Shown: positions 47,482 through 56,875, counted from the first letter of the stretch. The stretch is DNA of 64,000 nt from Rhodococcus sp. NBC_00297 (GCF_036173065.1 NZ_CP108042.1:124001-188000); one strand, 5' to 3'. Notes: generated by a model from the sequence alone, not told the origin. Numbers and translations are program-made.

Positions 47482-48603
47482 GTGGCGGACTCCGACCACC
47501 ACCCGACCGAAGAGAACCCGTGGGCGGCGGAAGTCGCCGCCCACAAACGGGCCATGCCGATGCAACGACTGATCGGCAACGGCCTGGACTACGCGGACGT
47601 CATCGAGCTCTACGCCCTCGCCGACTCCGGCGTGCCCTGGGCCGACGCCGGTGCACAACTCGGTGACGCGATCGCCGCGACCGCCGACGAGGCACTGGCG
47701 CACGGGCACCGCGTCACCGCCCGCAGCAACTATCTGCGGGCGAGCGCCTGCTACCGGACCGGGCAGGTACCCCTGCCCGACTCGGACCCGCGCAAGAAGC
47801 CGATGTACCACAAACTCATCGAGTTCTACGGCGCAGCAGGACAACTGAGCGACCCACCGGTCGAGCACGTCGAGATCCCCTACCGGGGCGGCAACCTCTG
47901 CGGCTGGCTGCTTCACCCCGCCGCCGACGACCCTCCGCCGGTGGTCATCCTCATGGGCGGGTTCGACGGGTGGCGTGAGGAGTACCACGTGGGGGCGACG
48001 TACCTGCTCGCCCGCGGCGTCGCGGTGCTCCTCGTCGACGGCCCCGGCCAGGGCGAGACCCGCATCCTGCAGGGCCTGCACCTCGATTCCGAAGTGCCCA
48101 TGGCGTTCTCGGCGATGATCGACCACCTGTACGCCGACGACCGCCTCGCCGACCGGGTCGGCATCTGGGGCAACAGCATGGGCGGATTCCTCGCCGCGCT
48201 CGTCGCCGCCACCGACCCGCGCATCGCCGCGTGCGCAGTCAACGGCGGCACCGTACGCCCGGCGGAGATCCTGGACCGCTTCAAGCGGTTCGTCACCAAA
48301 GTGCAAGCGCTGCTGGGCATCGACGACCCCGACCAGGCGACGAGGGTCATGAACACCTTCGTACTCACCGACCAGGCGCTGTCGACCCTGACCTGCCCGC
48401 TGCACGTCATGCACGGGACCCCGGACCAGATCTTCCTGATCGAGAACGCGCGCGCACTCTTCGACGGTGCCGCCTCGCAGGACAAGACGTTCAGCGAGTT
48501 CCCCGACGGGGACCACTGCATCTACAACCACTCGCACGACAAGCACACCCGGCTAGGCGACTGGTTCGCCGACCGCCTGGGTGCCGAAGGAGAGCACCGA
48601 TGA
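47482..48603 (+). CDS. Alpha/beta hydrolase (C-C hydrolase like, DHPON-hydrolase family)
   Basis: About 373 aa: a helical N-terminal cap (about 1-120) then an alpha/beta hydrolase core. The catalytic triad is visible as Ser in GNSMGG, Asp in HGTPDQIF and His in PDGDHCIYN. The layout resembles 2,6-dihydroxypseudooxynicotine hydrolase and related C-C bond hydrolases of diketones. It starts 1-2 bp after the hydroxylase stop (GTG 47482; GTG 47473 also possible). It overlaps the amidohydrolase start by 4 bp. It may cleave an acylpyruvate-type ring-fission product. Confidence 0.88.
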   Translation: MADSDHHPTEENPWAAEVAAHKRAMPMQRLIGNGLDYADVIELYALADSGVPWADAGAQLGDAIAATADEALAHGHRVTARSNYLRASACYRTGQVPLPDSDPRKKPMYHKLIEFYGAAGQLSDPPVEHVEIPYRGGNLCGWLLHPAADDPPPVVILMGGFDGWREEYHVGATYLLARGVAVLLVDGPGQGETRILQGLHLDSEVPMAFSAMIDHLYADDRLADRVGIWGNSMGGFLAALVAATDPRIAACAVNGGTVRPAEILDRFKRFVTKVQALLGIDDPDQATRVMNTFVLTDQALSTLTCPLHVMHGTPDQIFLIENARALFDGAASQDKTFSEFPDGDHCIYNHSHDKHTRLGDWFADRLGAEGEHR

Positions 48604-49961
48604 GCAGCACGCAGACCGTCCCCGAAGGCCGCATCCTCATCCGCGGCGCCCACCTTCTCACCCAGGACGACACCCTCGGCGACTTCGTCGGCGACGTCCT
48701 CATCGACGGCGGCAAGATCGTCGAGGTCGGAACCGATCTCGACGCCACCGGCGCCACCGTCATCGACGGCACCCACCGCGCCGTGCTGCCGGGCTTCGTC
48801 GACACCCACCGCCACACCTGGCAGGGCGCCATCCGCCAGGTCGGCACCGGATGGGACTTCCCGAAGTACCGCCAGCACATCCAGCTCACCTGGGGACCCG
48901 AGTTCACCCCGGACGACGTCTACATCGGCAACCTGACCGGCGCACTGGGCGCCCTCGACGCCGGCATCACCACCCTGCGCGACGAGTCGCACATCCAGAA
49001 CAGCCCCGACCACACCGACTCCGCCATCGCCGCCCTGCGCGACTCGGGCATCCGCGGCGTCTTCGCCTTCGGATGGCCCTCGATCGACTCCGACAAGTGG
49101 ATGCTCCGCGGTGAGGCCACCCACCCCGAGGACATCCGCCGCGTCCGCTCCGACGTCCTCGCCGACGACGACGCCCTGGTCACCCTGCAGGCCATGCTCC
49201 GCGGACCGGAACTGTCCACCCTCGACGTCACCAGCAAGGACCTCGCGATGGCCCGCGAGCTCGGCGTGCGCTCGTCCATGCACGTCGGCAACGGACCCTG
49301 GGGCCCGGAGTTCCGCGGCATCGGCTCCCTCGGCGACGCCGGTCTGCTCGCCGAGGACCTGCTGTTCATCCATTGCTGCACCAGCGACGACGACGAGCTC
49401 GAGATGCTCGCCGACTCAGGCGCCCACGCCTCGGTGTCCGCAGCCGTGGAAGCGGTGCTCCCCGGCCTCGGCGCCCCCGCGACCGGACGACTCCTCGCCG
49501 CCGGCATCCGACCGAGCCTGAGCATCGATACCGAGGCCTCCGTCTCCGGCGACATGTTCAACGTCATGCGCGCCGCGCTGACCGCGCAGAACGTCGGTAT
49601 CAGCATCGACCCCGACACCTACGGCGCACTGCCCGCGTTCACTCCCGCGGACCTGGTGGCCATGGCCACCATCGGAGGGGCGCGCGCGTCCGGCCTGGAC
49701 CACAAAACCGGGTCGATCACCCCCGGCAAGGACGCCGACCTGATCGTCATCCGGCTCGACGACGCGAACCTGCTGCCCGCCAACGACGTCGCCGCCAGCA
49801 TCGTCGGCGCCGGACATCCCGGCAACATCGACACCGTCCTCGTGGCCGGACAGGTCCGCAAGTACGGCGGCCGCCTCGTCGGATGCGACATCGACGACAT
49901 CCGCGCCCGCGCCGAAGCCTCGCGCGACCGCCTGTTCGCCTTCGACCTCGTCGAGGGCTGA
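48600..49961 (+). CDS. Amidohydrolase (AtzA/TrzN-like subfamily)
   Basis: A 453-aa metal-dependent hydrolase of the amidohydrolase superfamily. The metal motif H-x-H appears as DTHRHTWQG, further ligands as HCCTSDDDE and the metal Asp in SIDTEASVSGD. The C-terminal composite beta domain with PGKDADLIVI is typical. Such enzymes hydrolyse C-N bonds: deaminases, chlorohydrolases, deformylases. Its presence in a ring-cleavage operon suggests a nitrogen-containing substrate or intermediate. ATG 48600 overlaps the previous stop. Confidence 0.92.
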   Translation: MSSTQTVPEGRILIRGAHLLTQDDTLGDFVGDVLIDGGKIVEVGTDLDATGATVIDGTHRAVLPGFVDTHRHTWQGAIRQVGTGWDFPKYRQHIQLTWGPEFTPDDVYIGNLTGALGALDAGITTLRDESHIQNSPDHTDSAIAALRDSGIRGVFAFGWPSIDSDKWMLRGEATHPEDIRRVRSDVLADDDALVTLQAMLRGPELSTLDVTSKDLAMARELGVRSSMHVGNGPWGPEFRGIGSLGDAGLLAEDLLFIHCCTSDDDELEMLADSGAHASVSAAVEAVLPGLGAPATGRLLAAGIRPSLSIDTEASVSGDMFNVMRAALTAQNVGISIDPDTYGALPAFTPADLVAMATIGGARASGLDHKTGSITPGKDADLIVIRLDDANLLPANDVAASIVGAGHPGNIDTVLVAGQVRKYGGRLVGCDIDDIRARAEASRDRLFAFDLVEG

Positions 49962-50013
49962 GTTCGGTTCCCCCGCCGGATCCGACACACCCTCGCTGGA
50001 AAGGACTGACCTC

Positions 50014-51213
50014 GTGGACTCCACAGGCACCCCCACTGCACGCCCCCTCGACGGGATCGTCGTCGCGGATCTCTCCCGCGTCCTCGCCGGCCCGTACGCC
50101 ACCATGCTGCTCGCCGACATGGGCGCCGAGGTGATCAAGGTCGAGAGCCCCGGCGGCGACGACACCCGATCCTGGGTGCCTCCCGTGCGCGAGGACGGCG
50201 TCTCGACGTACTACGCGGCGATCAACCGGAACAAGAAGTCCATCGTCCTGGACTTCAAGAACGACGACGACCTCGCGGTCGCCAAGGCCCTCACCGGCCG
50301 CGCCGACGTCGTGGTCGAGAACTTCAAACCCGGTGGCCTGCGCCGCTTCGGGCTCGACTACGACAGCGTCCGCGACCGCAACGACACTGTCATCTACTGC
50401 TCCATCAGCGGCTTCGGATCCAAGGAAGGCGCCTCACTGCCCGGGTACGACCTGATCGTGCAGGCGATGTCGGGATTGATGAGCCTGACCGGTGACCCCG
50501 ACGGGCCCGCCTACCGCGCCGGCATCAGCGTCTTCGACGTCATGGCCGGACTGCACTCGACGATCGGCATCCTCGCCGCGCTACGCCACCGCTCCGAGAC
50601 CGGCACCGGGCAGCACATCGAGACCTCGCTGCTCGCGTCGGCGATGAGCGGGCTGGTCAACCAGACCTCCGCCTACGTCGCCGGCGGGGTCACCCCGCAC
50701 CGGATGGGCAACGCGCACCCGAGCCTGTTCCCGTACGAGCCGCTGCCCACCGCCGACAACGATCTGATCATCACCGCCGGCAACGACGCCCAGTTCCGCA
50801 AACTCGTCGGCGTCCTCGGCGTCCCCGAGTTGGCCGACGATCCCCGCTTCGCCAAGAACGAAGACCGCACCGAACGCCGCGAGGAGCTGCGCCCACTGAT
50901 CGTCGAACGCCTCGAGACGCAGTCGGCGACGCACTGGTTCGACAAGCTCAACGAGGTCGGTGTGCCGAACGGGCCGATCAACACCATCGCCCAAGGGGTG
51001 CAGTACGCCGACAAGCTCGGCCTCGAACCGGTCGTGCAAGTCGGACCGCCCGGGGACACCGTGCCCGGGGTGCGCAATCCCATCTCTTTCAGCGGCTTCG
51101 CGCCGCGCTACGACCTCGCACCCCCGACATTGGGGCAGGACAACGACGAGGTGCGGGCATGGCTCTCCGCCGCAGCAACGACGCCGACCACTACCGGGCA
51201 GGGAGAACGATGA
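50014..51213 (+). CDS. CaiB/BaiF (family III) CoA transferase
   Basis: A 399-aa family III CoA transferase: GIVVADLSRVLAGPYATMLLADMGAEVIKVESP and NRNKKSIVLDFK are diagnostic. The catalytic Asp region follows VVVENFKPGG. It follows the amidohydrolase by 52 bp and overlaps the citryl-CoA-lyase-like gene by 4 bp, so its product is probably the lyase substrate. It is only distantly similar to the transferase at 7743 and is not a duplicate. Confidence 0.92.
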   Translation: MDSTGTPTARPLDGIVVADLSRVLAGPYATMLLADMGAEVIKVESPGGDDTRSWVPPVREDGVSTYYAAINRNKKSIVLDFKNDDDLAVAKALTGRADVVVENFKPGGLRRFGLDYDSVRDRNDTVIYCSISGFGSKEGASLPGYDLIVQAMSGLMSLTGDPDGPAYRAGISVFDVMAGLHSTIGILAALRHRSETGTGQHIETSLLASAMSGLVNQTSAYVAGGVTPHRMGNAHPSLFPYEPLPTADNDLIITAGNDAQFRKLVGVLGVPELADDPRFAKNEDRTERREELRPLIVERLETQSATHWFDKLNEVGVPNGPINTIAQGVQYADKLGLEPVVQVGPPGDTVPGVRNPISFSGFAPRYDLAPPTLGQDNDEVRAWLSAAATTPTTTGQGER

Positions 51214-52049
51214 CCGACACGACCGGGCGACAGGTCCGCACCGAGTTCCCCACCTCGCTGGGCACCTCCTCGGCCACCGAGATCAAGCTCCTCGGCCAGG
51301 ATCTGGCCGGTGACCTGATGGGCAAGGTCGGATTCGGCGAACTCGCCCTTTGGATGGTCGCCATGCGCCGACCCACCCCCGGCGAGGTGCGCGTGTTCGA
51401 GGCGGTCCTGGTCGCGCTCACCGATCACGGGTTCACCCCCACCGCCATCGCCGCGCGCGTGACCTACCTCAGCGCCCCCGACTCACTGCAGGGCGCGCTG
51501 GCAGCCGGCCTGCTCGGCGGCGGCTCACGGTTCCTCGGCGTCACCGAGGACAGCGGCCAGTTCCTCGCCGCCGCGCTCGCCGCGCACACCGCCGACGGTG
51601 GGTCCTTGCCCGACACCGACGAGGGGTGGGACCGGATCGCCCTCGACGCCATCGCGCGGCAACGCAGCAGCGGCAAGCACGTGCCCGGCCTCGGTCACCC
51701 GAACCACAAGGACGGTGACCCCCGCACCCCGGTGCTGATCGGCATCGCCGCCGAGGAAGGTCTGCGCGGACCGCACCTGCAGCTGTTCGAGGCGATCGGC
51801 CGGATGAGCGAACGCGGCGTGGGCCGCCACCTGCCGCTCAACGGCGCCGGCGTGTGCGGAGCTGCTCTCGCCGATCTCGGGCTGCCGACGGAGATGCTGC
51901 GCGGCTTCGCGTTGCTGGCCCGCTGCGCCGGTCTGATCGGGCAGCTCGCCGAGGAGCGGCGCACCCCGATCGCCAACGACATCTACATGAACGTCGACCG
52001 AGGCGCGTACTACGTCGATCCCACCGACGCGGACCGCGCCACGTCCTGA
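51210..52049 (+). CDS. Citryl-CoA-lyase-like protein (citrate synthase fold)
   Basis: A 279-aa protein resembling the small citryl-CoA lyases related to the C-terminal half of citrate synthase and ATP-citrate lyase. GLGHPNHKDGDPR corresponds to the catalytic His segment and NGAGVCGAALADLGLP to the second active-site segment. It should split a citryl-CoA-like tertiary hydroxyacyl-CoA to an acyl-CoA and a keto acid, or run the reverse. Coupling with a CoA transferase supports a retro-Claisen step on a ring-cleavage product. Substrate unknown. Confidence 0.82.
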   Translation: MTDTTGRQVRTEFPTSLGTSSATEIKLLGQDLAGDLMGKVGFGELALWMVAMRRPTPGEVRVFEAVLVALTDHGFTPTAIAARVTYLSAPDSLQGALAAGLLGGGSRFLGVTEDSGQFLAAALAAHTADGGSLPDTDEGWDRIALDAIARQRSSGKHVPGLGHPNHKDGDPRTPVLIGIAAEEGLRGPHLQLFEAIGRMSERGVGRHLPLNGAGVCGAALADLGLPTEMLRGFALLARCAGLIGQLAEERRTPIANDIYMNVDRGAYYVDPTDADRATS

Positions 52050-52095
52050 CAGCTCGACCACCCACGAGATCCGCTACACCGAGGAGACTCTTTTC

Positions 52096-52956
52096 ATGGC
52101 GACACTGGCGGCAGTGCTCGGCACTACCCATCACCCGTTCTATTACAAAGCCACCACCGGCCCGGAGGAGGAACGGCCTCCGTTCGCGGCGGAGTGGAAG
52201 CGCAAGGTCGAGGCGTACCGCGAGACGCTGACCGCCGCGAAGCCGGACATCCTGGTGATGGTCGGCGCCGACCACTTCCACCAGTTCTTCCTCGACAACT
52301 ACCCGACGTTCCTGATCGGGAAGGCGCCACGCTACGACGCCACGTTCTACAACGAAGAGCGCGAGTTCGGCATCCCGAAGTACGTCCTGGAGGGCCACGA
52401 GGAGCTCTCCGGCTACATGCTGCAGGGGCTGATGGACCGCGGCTTCGACTTCTCCTTCAGCAACGAGCTCAAGATCGATCACTCGATCATCTGCCCGATC
52501 ATCACCACCCGCCCCGATGCGGACCTGCCGGTGGTGCCGATCTACACCAACATCTTCGCCCCGCCGCTGCCGTCGCCGAAACGCTTCTGGGACCTCGGCC
52601 GCGCCATCCGCGAGGTCATCGACGAGTTCCCCTCCGACAAGCGCATCGCCGCCATCGGCAGCGGGCACCTCTCCCTCGAGCTGGGCGGACCACGCCAGTT
52701 CGGTGAGCACGGCCCCGACCCGGAGTTCGACGCGAACGCGATCCGGTGGCTCTCGGAGGGCAACATCGAGGCCATCCTCGACAACGTCACCCTCGAGACC
52801 CTTGCCGGCCACGGCAACGCCACCCACGGGTTCATGGACCTGATCCTCATGATGGGCATCGCCGGACCCGAAAAAGCCGCCTACGTCGACAATTTCGATC
52901 TTTACCACACGATGGAGGCCTACTTCACCTGGTACCCGAACGGAGACGCGGCATGA
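52096..52956 (+). CDS. Class III extradiol dioxygenase, catalytic (LigB-like) subunit
   Basis: A 286-aa LigB-fold protein that cleaves an aromatic diol next to a hydroxyl with Fe(II) and O2. The N-terminal iron-ligand region is GTTHHPF; GADHFHQFF carries the second His; the later SGHLSLELGG and NATHGFMD segments correspond to the acid/base and Glu regions. GAGGAG precedes ATG 52096. It overlaps its small subunit by 4 bp, giving the alpha-beta arrangement of protocatechuate 4,5-dioxygenase and of 3,4-dihydroxypyridine dioxygenase-type enzymes. Confidence 0.9.
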   Translation: MATLAAVLGTTHHPFYYKATTGPEEERPPFAAEWKRKVEAYRETLTAAKPDILVMVGADHFHQFFLDNYPTFLIGKAPRYDATFYNEEREFGIPKYVLEGHEELSGYMLQGLMDRGFDFSFSNELKIDHSIICPIITTRPDADLPVVPIYTNIFAPPLPSPKRFWDLGRAIREVIDEFPSDKRIAAIGSGHLSLELGGPRQFGEHGPDPEFDANAIRWLSEGNIEAILDNVTLETLAGHGNATHGFMDLILMMGIAGPEKAAYVDNFDLYHTMEAYFTWYPNGDAA

Positions 52957-53318
52957 GCAAGTACTACGTGAACAAGTTCCTGTTCACCGTCGACCGTGAC
53001 CCGGAGTTCCTCGACGCCTACGCCAAGGACCCCAAGGAGTTCGTCGGCCGGTGGGAAGAGGAGATCGGACCCAAGCTCTCCGACAGTGAACGCACCACCG
53101 TCAACGCGCTCACCGACGACGAGCGCGAGGCCCTGATCAACCACGACTACGTGGCGTTGTTCGAGATGGGTGCGCACTTCTTCCTCAACCTGACCCTGTT
53201 CATCGCCGTCTACGACGAGACCTGGGCACTCGAGAAGGGCCCTTTGGCATTTCAGCGTGAGTTCGGGGCACAGCTCGAGCACTGGCTCGGCAAGCCGTAC
53301 CCGTCGATCGCCACCTGA
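52953..53318 (+). CDS. Extradiol dioxygenase small (LigA-like) subunit
   Basis: A 121-aa helical protein of the LigA family ([22 protein letters not shown], then [23 protein letters not shown]). It lies over the active site of the catalytic subunit and shapes the substrate pocket. Its start overlaps the ligB-like stop (ATGA). The end of the gene is followed by a strong hairpin at 53360. Confidence 0.9.
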   Translation: MSKYYVNKFLFTVDRDPEFLDAYAKDPKEFVGRWEEEIGPKLSDSERTTVNALTDDEREALINHDYVALFEMGAHFFLNLTLFIAVYDETWALEKGPLAFQREFGAQLEHWLGKPYPSIAT

Positions 53319-53359
53319 CCCCTCACCGTCCACTCGCCCTGTCGGGCCGGGTGGAACAA

Positions 53360-53402
53360 CCGGATCCCGGGTGTTCGTGCGCGCGTGCCACCCGGGATCC
53401 GG
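53360..53402 (+). terminator. Strong hairpin between the dioxygenase and LeuD-like genes
   Basis: Perfect 14-bp arms CCGGATCCCGGGTG and CACCCGGGATCCGG separated by 15 bases, followed by a pyrimidine-rich CGTTCTTCTCTC. It may end the main transcript or attenuate expression of the LeuD-like gene that starts 77 bp later. Confidence 0.75.
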
Positions 53403-53478
53403 CGTTCTTCTCTCGCGCCACCAGAAGCGCACCACCAGTACCGCACCGCCCGCCAGCGCACCGCAGGAGCATCGGCAC

Positions 53479-54069
53479 ATGCAGGCCTTCACCACCACCA
53501 CCGGAACCGCAGTTCCATTGCGCCGCAGCAGAGTCGACACCGACCAGATCTGCCCGTCGGCGTACATGAAGCGGGTCACCCGCACCGGCTACGAGGACGC
53601 CCTGTTCTCCACCTGGCGCAGCGACCCCGACTTCGTGTTGAACCGACCCCCGTTCGACCACGGCACGATCCTGGTCACCGGACCCGACTTCGGGATCGGC
53701 TCCTCCCGCGAGCACGCGGTGTGGGCGTTGATGGACTTCGGGTTCCGGGTCGTCGTCTCCTCCCAGTTCGCCGACATCTTCCGCTCCAACGCCGGCAAGT
53801 CCGGCCTGCTGGCAGCGCAGGTCGACCAACCCGACGTCGAGCTGCTGTGGAAGCACATCGAGAACCACCCCACCGACGACGTCACCGTCGATCTGCACGC
53901 CCGCACCATCACCGCCGAACCGCTGACCGTGGCGTTCGCGGTCGACGACGACACCCGCAGCAAACTCCTCGACGGTCTCGACGACATCGACATCGCACTG
54001 CAGCACGGCGACGAGATCAGCGCCTTCGAGAGCAGAAGACCGCAGTGGATGCCGCGCACCGTGCTGTGA
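53479..54069 (+). CDS. Orphan LeuD-like (aconitase-family swivel) protein
   Basis: A 196-aa protein matching 3-isopropylmalate dehydratase small subunits in length and motif: [13 protein letters not shown], then [17 protein letters not shown] and [15 protein letters not shown]. The [4Fe-4S] large subunit (LeuC-like) is absent from the window, so it must pair with a subunit encoded elsewhere or have another task. AGGAG precedes ATG 53479. It may hydrate an unsaturated ring-cleavage acid such as an oxalomesaconate-type compound; this is inference. Confidence 0.88.
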   Translation: MQAFTTTTGTAVPLRRSRVDTDQICPSAYMKRVTRTGYEDALFSTWRSDPDFVLNRPPFDHGTILVTGPDFGIGSSREHAVWALMDFGFRVVVSSQFADIFRSNAGKSGLLAAQVDQPDVELLWKHIENHPTDDVTVDLHARTITAEPLTVAFAVDDDTRSKLLDGLDDIDIALQHGDEISAFESRRPQWMPRTVL

Positions 54070-54118
54070 CCGGTGCCGCTGTGCTCGCGGGCCGGACCAG
54101 CACATCCGGCAGGCCGGG

Positions 54119-55411
54119 GTGAGCGGCGCAACCCCGGTGGTGTGGCTGCGCAACCTCGTCCCCACCGACCCCCGGACCCCACCACCTGCCAGCACCGCGG
54201 CCACCATCGCCGACGCCGCCGAACGCATCGGATCGGGTCCCGTCGCGTGGGCCTGCGAGGTCGGGCTCGACATGGCCACGACCATCGTCGACCAGATCCC
54301 CGAGATAGGTGGAGGCGCCGAACAATTGAACACCCTGCGGATGGGAACAGAGTCCTCCGCCATCCGCGCGTTGATCCGGGTCGCCGGCCTCGACGACGAC
54401 CTCCCGGCGATCACCGAGGAGGCGCTGCGCGGCGACCGCGAGTTCGTGCGCCGCGGCGTCGCCCTGGACCGGGTGCTACGCGGTGTGCGGCTCGGTCACG
54501 CCCGCATGGCGAGTGCGTTCATGCGCGCGTGCGCCACGCACGTCGCCCCCGATGACCGGGCACCGCAGATGCAGCAGATCTCCGAGTTGCTCTTCGACTA
54601 CATCGACGAGTTCGCCGACGCGATGGCCTCCGAGTACGTCGCCGAACGCGACCGGTGGATGGCCAGCGCCGCGGCCGCACGCAGCGAGGCCGTGCGCGCG
54701 ATCCTCGCCGGCGAATTCGGGGACACCAGCGCCGCCACCGCCGCCCTGGACTACGACCTCAGCCGCGACCACGTCGCGATGACGTTCTTCTACGACCCCC
54801 CGCGGCGACGCTCCGACACCACCGACCTGCTCGCCGCCGCCCACCAGGCTCTGACCACCGCCGGCGCCACCCAACGGTTGGTGCTCCCCGTCGGCGCGGG
54901 CAGTGTCTGGGCCTGGGCCGGGCGGCACCGCTTCCCGGCGCGGCTGGTCCTGACCGACCATCAGCCCACCGCGCTCGACATCCGGGTAGCGACCGGTGAC
55001 CCGGGGGCAGGGGCGGCGGGCTTTCGGCAATCGCATCGAGAGGCGCTCGCCGCCGAACGGTCGGCGCGGATGGCGCGTCGACCCGCACCGGTGACCCGCT
55101 ACGCAGATGTCGCCGTCCCGGCTCTGATGACCGAGAACCTCGACGCCGCGCGGGCTTTCGTCACCCGTGAACTCGGCCCCCTCGCCGAGCCCACGCACCA
55201 GGCCCGAGATTTGCGGGAGACCCTGCTGCAGTACTTCGACGACGAGTCGAGCCCGTACGCCGCTGCGCAGGTTCTGCATGTTTCCCGCAACACCGTCGCC
55301 TACCGGGTCAAACGGGCATCGGAGTTGCTCGGACACGACGTGACCGAGCGTCGCCACGCGCTGCACACCGCGCTGGTGCTCGTCGACATCTACGGCGACG
55401 CTGTGTTCTGA
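54119..55411 (+). CDS. PucR/CdaR-type transcriptional regulator
   Basis: A 430-aa regulator with a GGDEF-like central region and the conserved C-terminal PucR helix-turn-helix (SSPYAAAQVLHVSRNTVAYR followed by VKRASELLGHDVTERRHALHTALVL). Such proteins usually activate nearby catabolic genes in response to a substrate. GTG 54119 is 49 bp after the LeuD-like stop. Together with the IclR protein at 44710, the cluster has two dedicated regulators. Confidence 0.9.
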   Translation: MSGATPVVWLRNLVPTDPRTPPPASTAATIADAAERIGSGPVAWACEVGLDMATTIVDQIPEIGGGAEQLNTLRMGTESSAIRALIRVAGLDDDLPAITEEALRGDREFVRRGVALDRVLRGVRLGHARMASAFMRACATHVAPDDRAPQMQQISELLFDYIDEFADAMASEYVAERDRWMASAAAARSEAVRAILAGEFGDTSAATAALDYDLSRDHVAMTFFYDPPRRRSDTTDLLAAAHQALTTAGATQRLVLPVGAGSVWAWAGRHRFPARLVLTDHQPTALDIRVATGDPGAGAAGFRQSHREALAAERSARMARRPAPVTRYADVAVPALMTENLDAARAFVTRELGPLAEPTHQARDLRETLLQYFDDESSPYAAAQVLHVSRNTVAYRVKRASELLGHDVTERRHALHTALVLVDIYGDAVF

Positions 55412-55494
55412 CCACAGCGCCGCCGGGCCATCCCTGCCGACCCGGCGTCAGCTGCGAGTGTTCGTCCGCCTGCGGTGATCGCTCCTGCGGCAGC

Positions 55495-55529
55495 ACTGTG
55501 GGGGCCGGTGGATCACCGGCCCCCACAGT
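55495..55529. terminator. Bidirectional terminator between pucR-like and hsaA-like genes
   Basis: Perfect 16-bp arms (ACTGTGGGGGCCGGTG and its complement) with a GAT loop, placed between two convergent genes. Confidence 0.85.
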
Positions 55530-55552
55530 CGTCTTCGCGGACCTCGGATGCG

Positions 55553-56767
55553 TCAGATCAGCGGAGTGACCTGTTCGGTGACACCGAGCATCGCGCGGCC
55601 GTACGCCTCGGCGGCGATGGCCGGGTTCACCACCGCGTGCCGGGATCCGGTCTCGAGGTCGCGCCACATCCGCTGCAGGGGCGAGACTTCGGCGAAGCTG
55701 CCTGCTCCCTGCACCGTCAGCAGCAGGTCCATCGCCTCGCGGGCGCGGGTGGCGACGACACCGACGTCCATGCGCACCCGGGCGCGGGAGTCGAAGCTCA
55801 TGTAGTCGGGGGACTGCGCCGCCTTGTCGATGTCGTCGGCCGCCCGGAAGCAGTGCAGCATCGCGGTGTCGACCAGCGACGCCGCGTTCGCCATGTTGAT
55901 CTGTGTGGAACCGGAGTCGATCGACTTCTCGTAGAACGTGTACGAGATCCCGCGGCCCTTCGCCAAGGATCCCTTCACCACGTCCAGGGCGCCCTGGGCG
56001 AGTCCGAGTTGCGGGCCGACCAGGACCAGCGCGAGCACCGGGACGAACGCCGACCGGTAGAGCGCTTCGTCCTTGTGTTCGGTGGGGTAGGAGCCTTCGA
56101 TCGCGGCGGTGACGGACAGGATGCGGTGCGCCGGGACGAACACGTCCTCGGCGATGATGGTGTTGCTTCCGGTGCCGCGCATACCGGCGACGTACCAGGT
56201 GTCCTCGATCGTCAACTCGCTCATCGGAATCAACGCCATACCCTGATCGATCTGCGTTCCACCCTCGTCGACCACCGGCACACCCAGCATCGCCCACTGC
56301 GAGTGCAGCGACCCCGACGCGAATCCCCACTTGCCCGTCACGCGCAGCCCGCCGTCGACAGCGACCGCGGTCGAGTTGGGGGCGACCACTCCGCAGATCC
56401 GGGCCTCCGGGTCGGCGTCGAAGACATCGCGCTGCGCCTGATCGGGGTAGAGGCCGATCAACCATCCACACACGTTCATCAACGTCGCAGCCCACGCCGT
56501 CGACCCGCACGCCTGGCCCAGCGTGGAGGTGACCTCGAGGAACGTCCGGAAGTCCGCCTCGTGGCCGCCGAGACGCTTGGGGACCGAGATCTTGAACAGT
56601 CCGGCGGCGGCGAGTACGTCGATGTTCTCCTGCGCGACCCGGCGTTCGGCCTCGGTGCGGGATGCGTTCGACCGCAGCAGGTCCAGTAGCCCCTCCGCTC
56701 GTCGAGGCAGCTCGACCGAAGGGCCGAGCAGCGCGTCGGTGGTGGGGCGTTCCGCGGTGATGGTCAT
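55553..56767 (-). CDS. HsaA-like flavin-dependent monooxygenase (acyl-CoA dehydrogenase fold)
   Basis: A 404-aa oxygenase component of a two-component FMNH2/FADH2 system. The acyl-CoA dehydrogenase fold is evident in GSTAWAATLMNVCGWLIGLY and KWGFASGSLHSQWAML, with GMRGTGSNTII in the middle. The catalytic Glu of true acyl-CoA dehydrogenases is not evident, in keeping with hydroxylases such as HsaA or p-hydroxyphenylacetate hydroxylase. It is divergent from a flavin reductase (57021) that would supply reduced flavin. It may perform the first hydroxylation of the substrate used by the ring-cleavage operon. Confidence 0.85.
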   Translation of the reverse strand: MTITAERPTTDALLGPSVELPRRAEGLLDLLRSNASRTEAERRVAQENIDVLAAAGLFKISVPKRLGGHEADFRTFLEVTSTLGQACGSTAWAATLMNVCGWLIGLYPDQAQRDVFDADPEARICGVVAPNSTAVAVDGGLRVTGKWGFASGSLHSQWAMLGVPVVDEGGTQIDQGMALIPMSELTIEDTWYVAGMRGTGSNTIIAEDVFVPAHRILSVTAAIEGSYPTEHKDEALYRSAFVPVLALVLVGPQLGLAQGALDVVKGSLAKGRGISYTFYEKSIDSGSTQINMANAASLVDTAMLHCFRAADDIDKAAQSPDYMSFDSRARVRMDVGVVATRAREAMDLLLTVQGAGSFAEVSPLQRMWRDLETGSRHAVVNPAIAAEAYGRAMLGVTEQVTPLI

Positions 56768-56875
56768 GAGGTGTGGTCCTTCCAAGAATCTGTACCCGAA
56801 TGGGGCGTGGCTCACATAGTCACGCCGGCCACCGCCCACGTTCTCGTGCGGAACCGCCAATTCGGGCCGCTGCGA

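Noticed and set aside
45852-47579. A 575-codon minus-strand frame across the FAD hydroxylase
   Set aside because: Val/Gly/Arg-rich shadow; the plus strand has all flavoprotein motifs.
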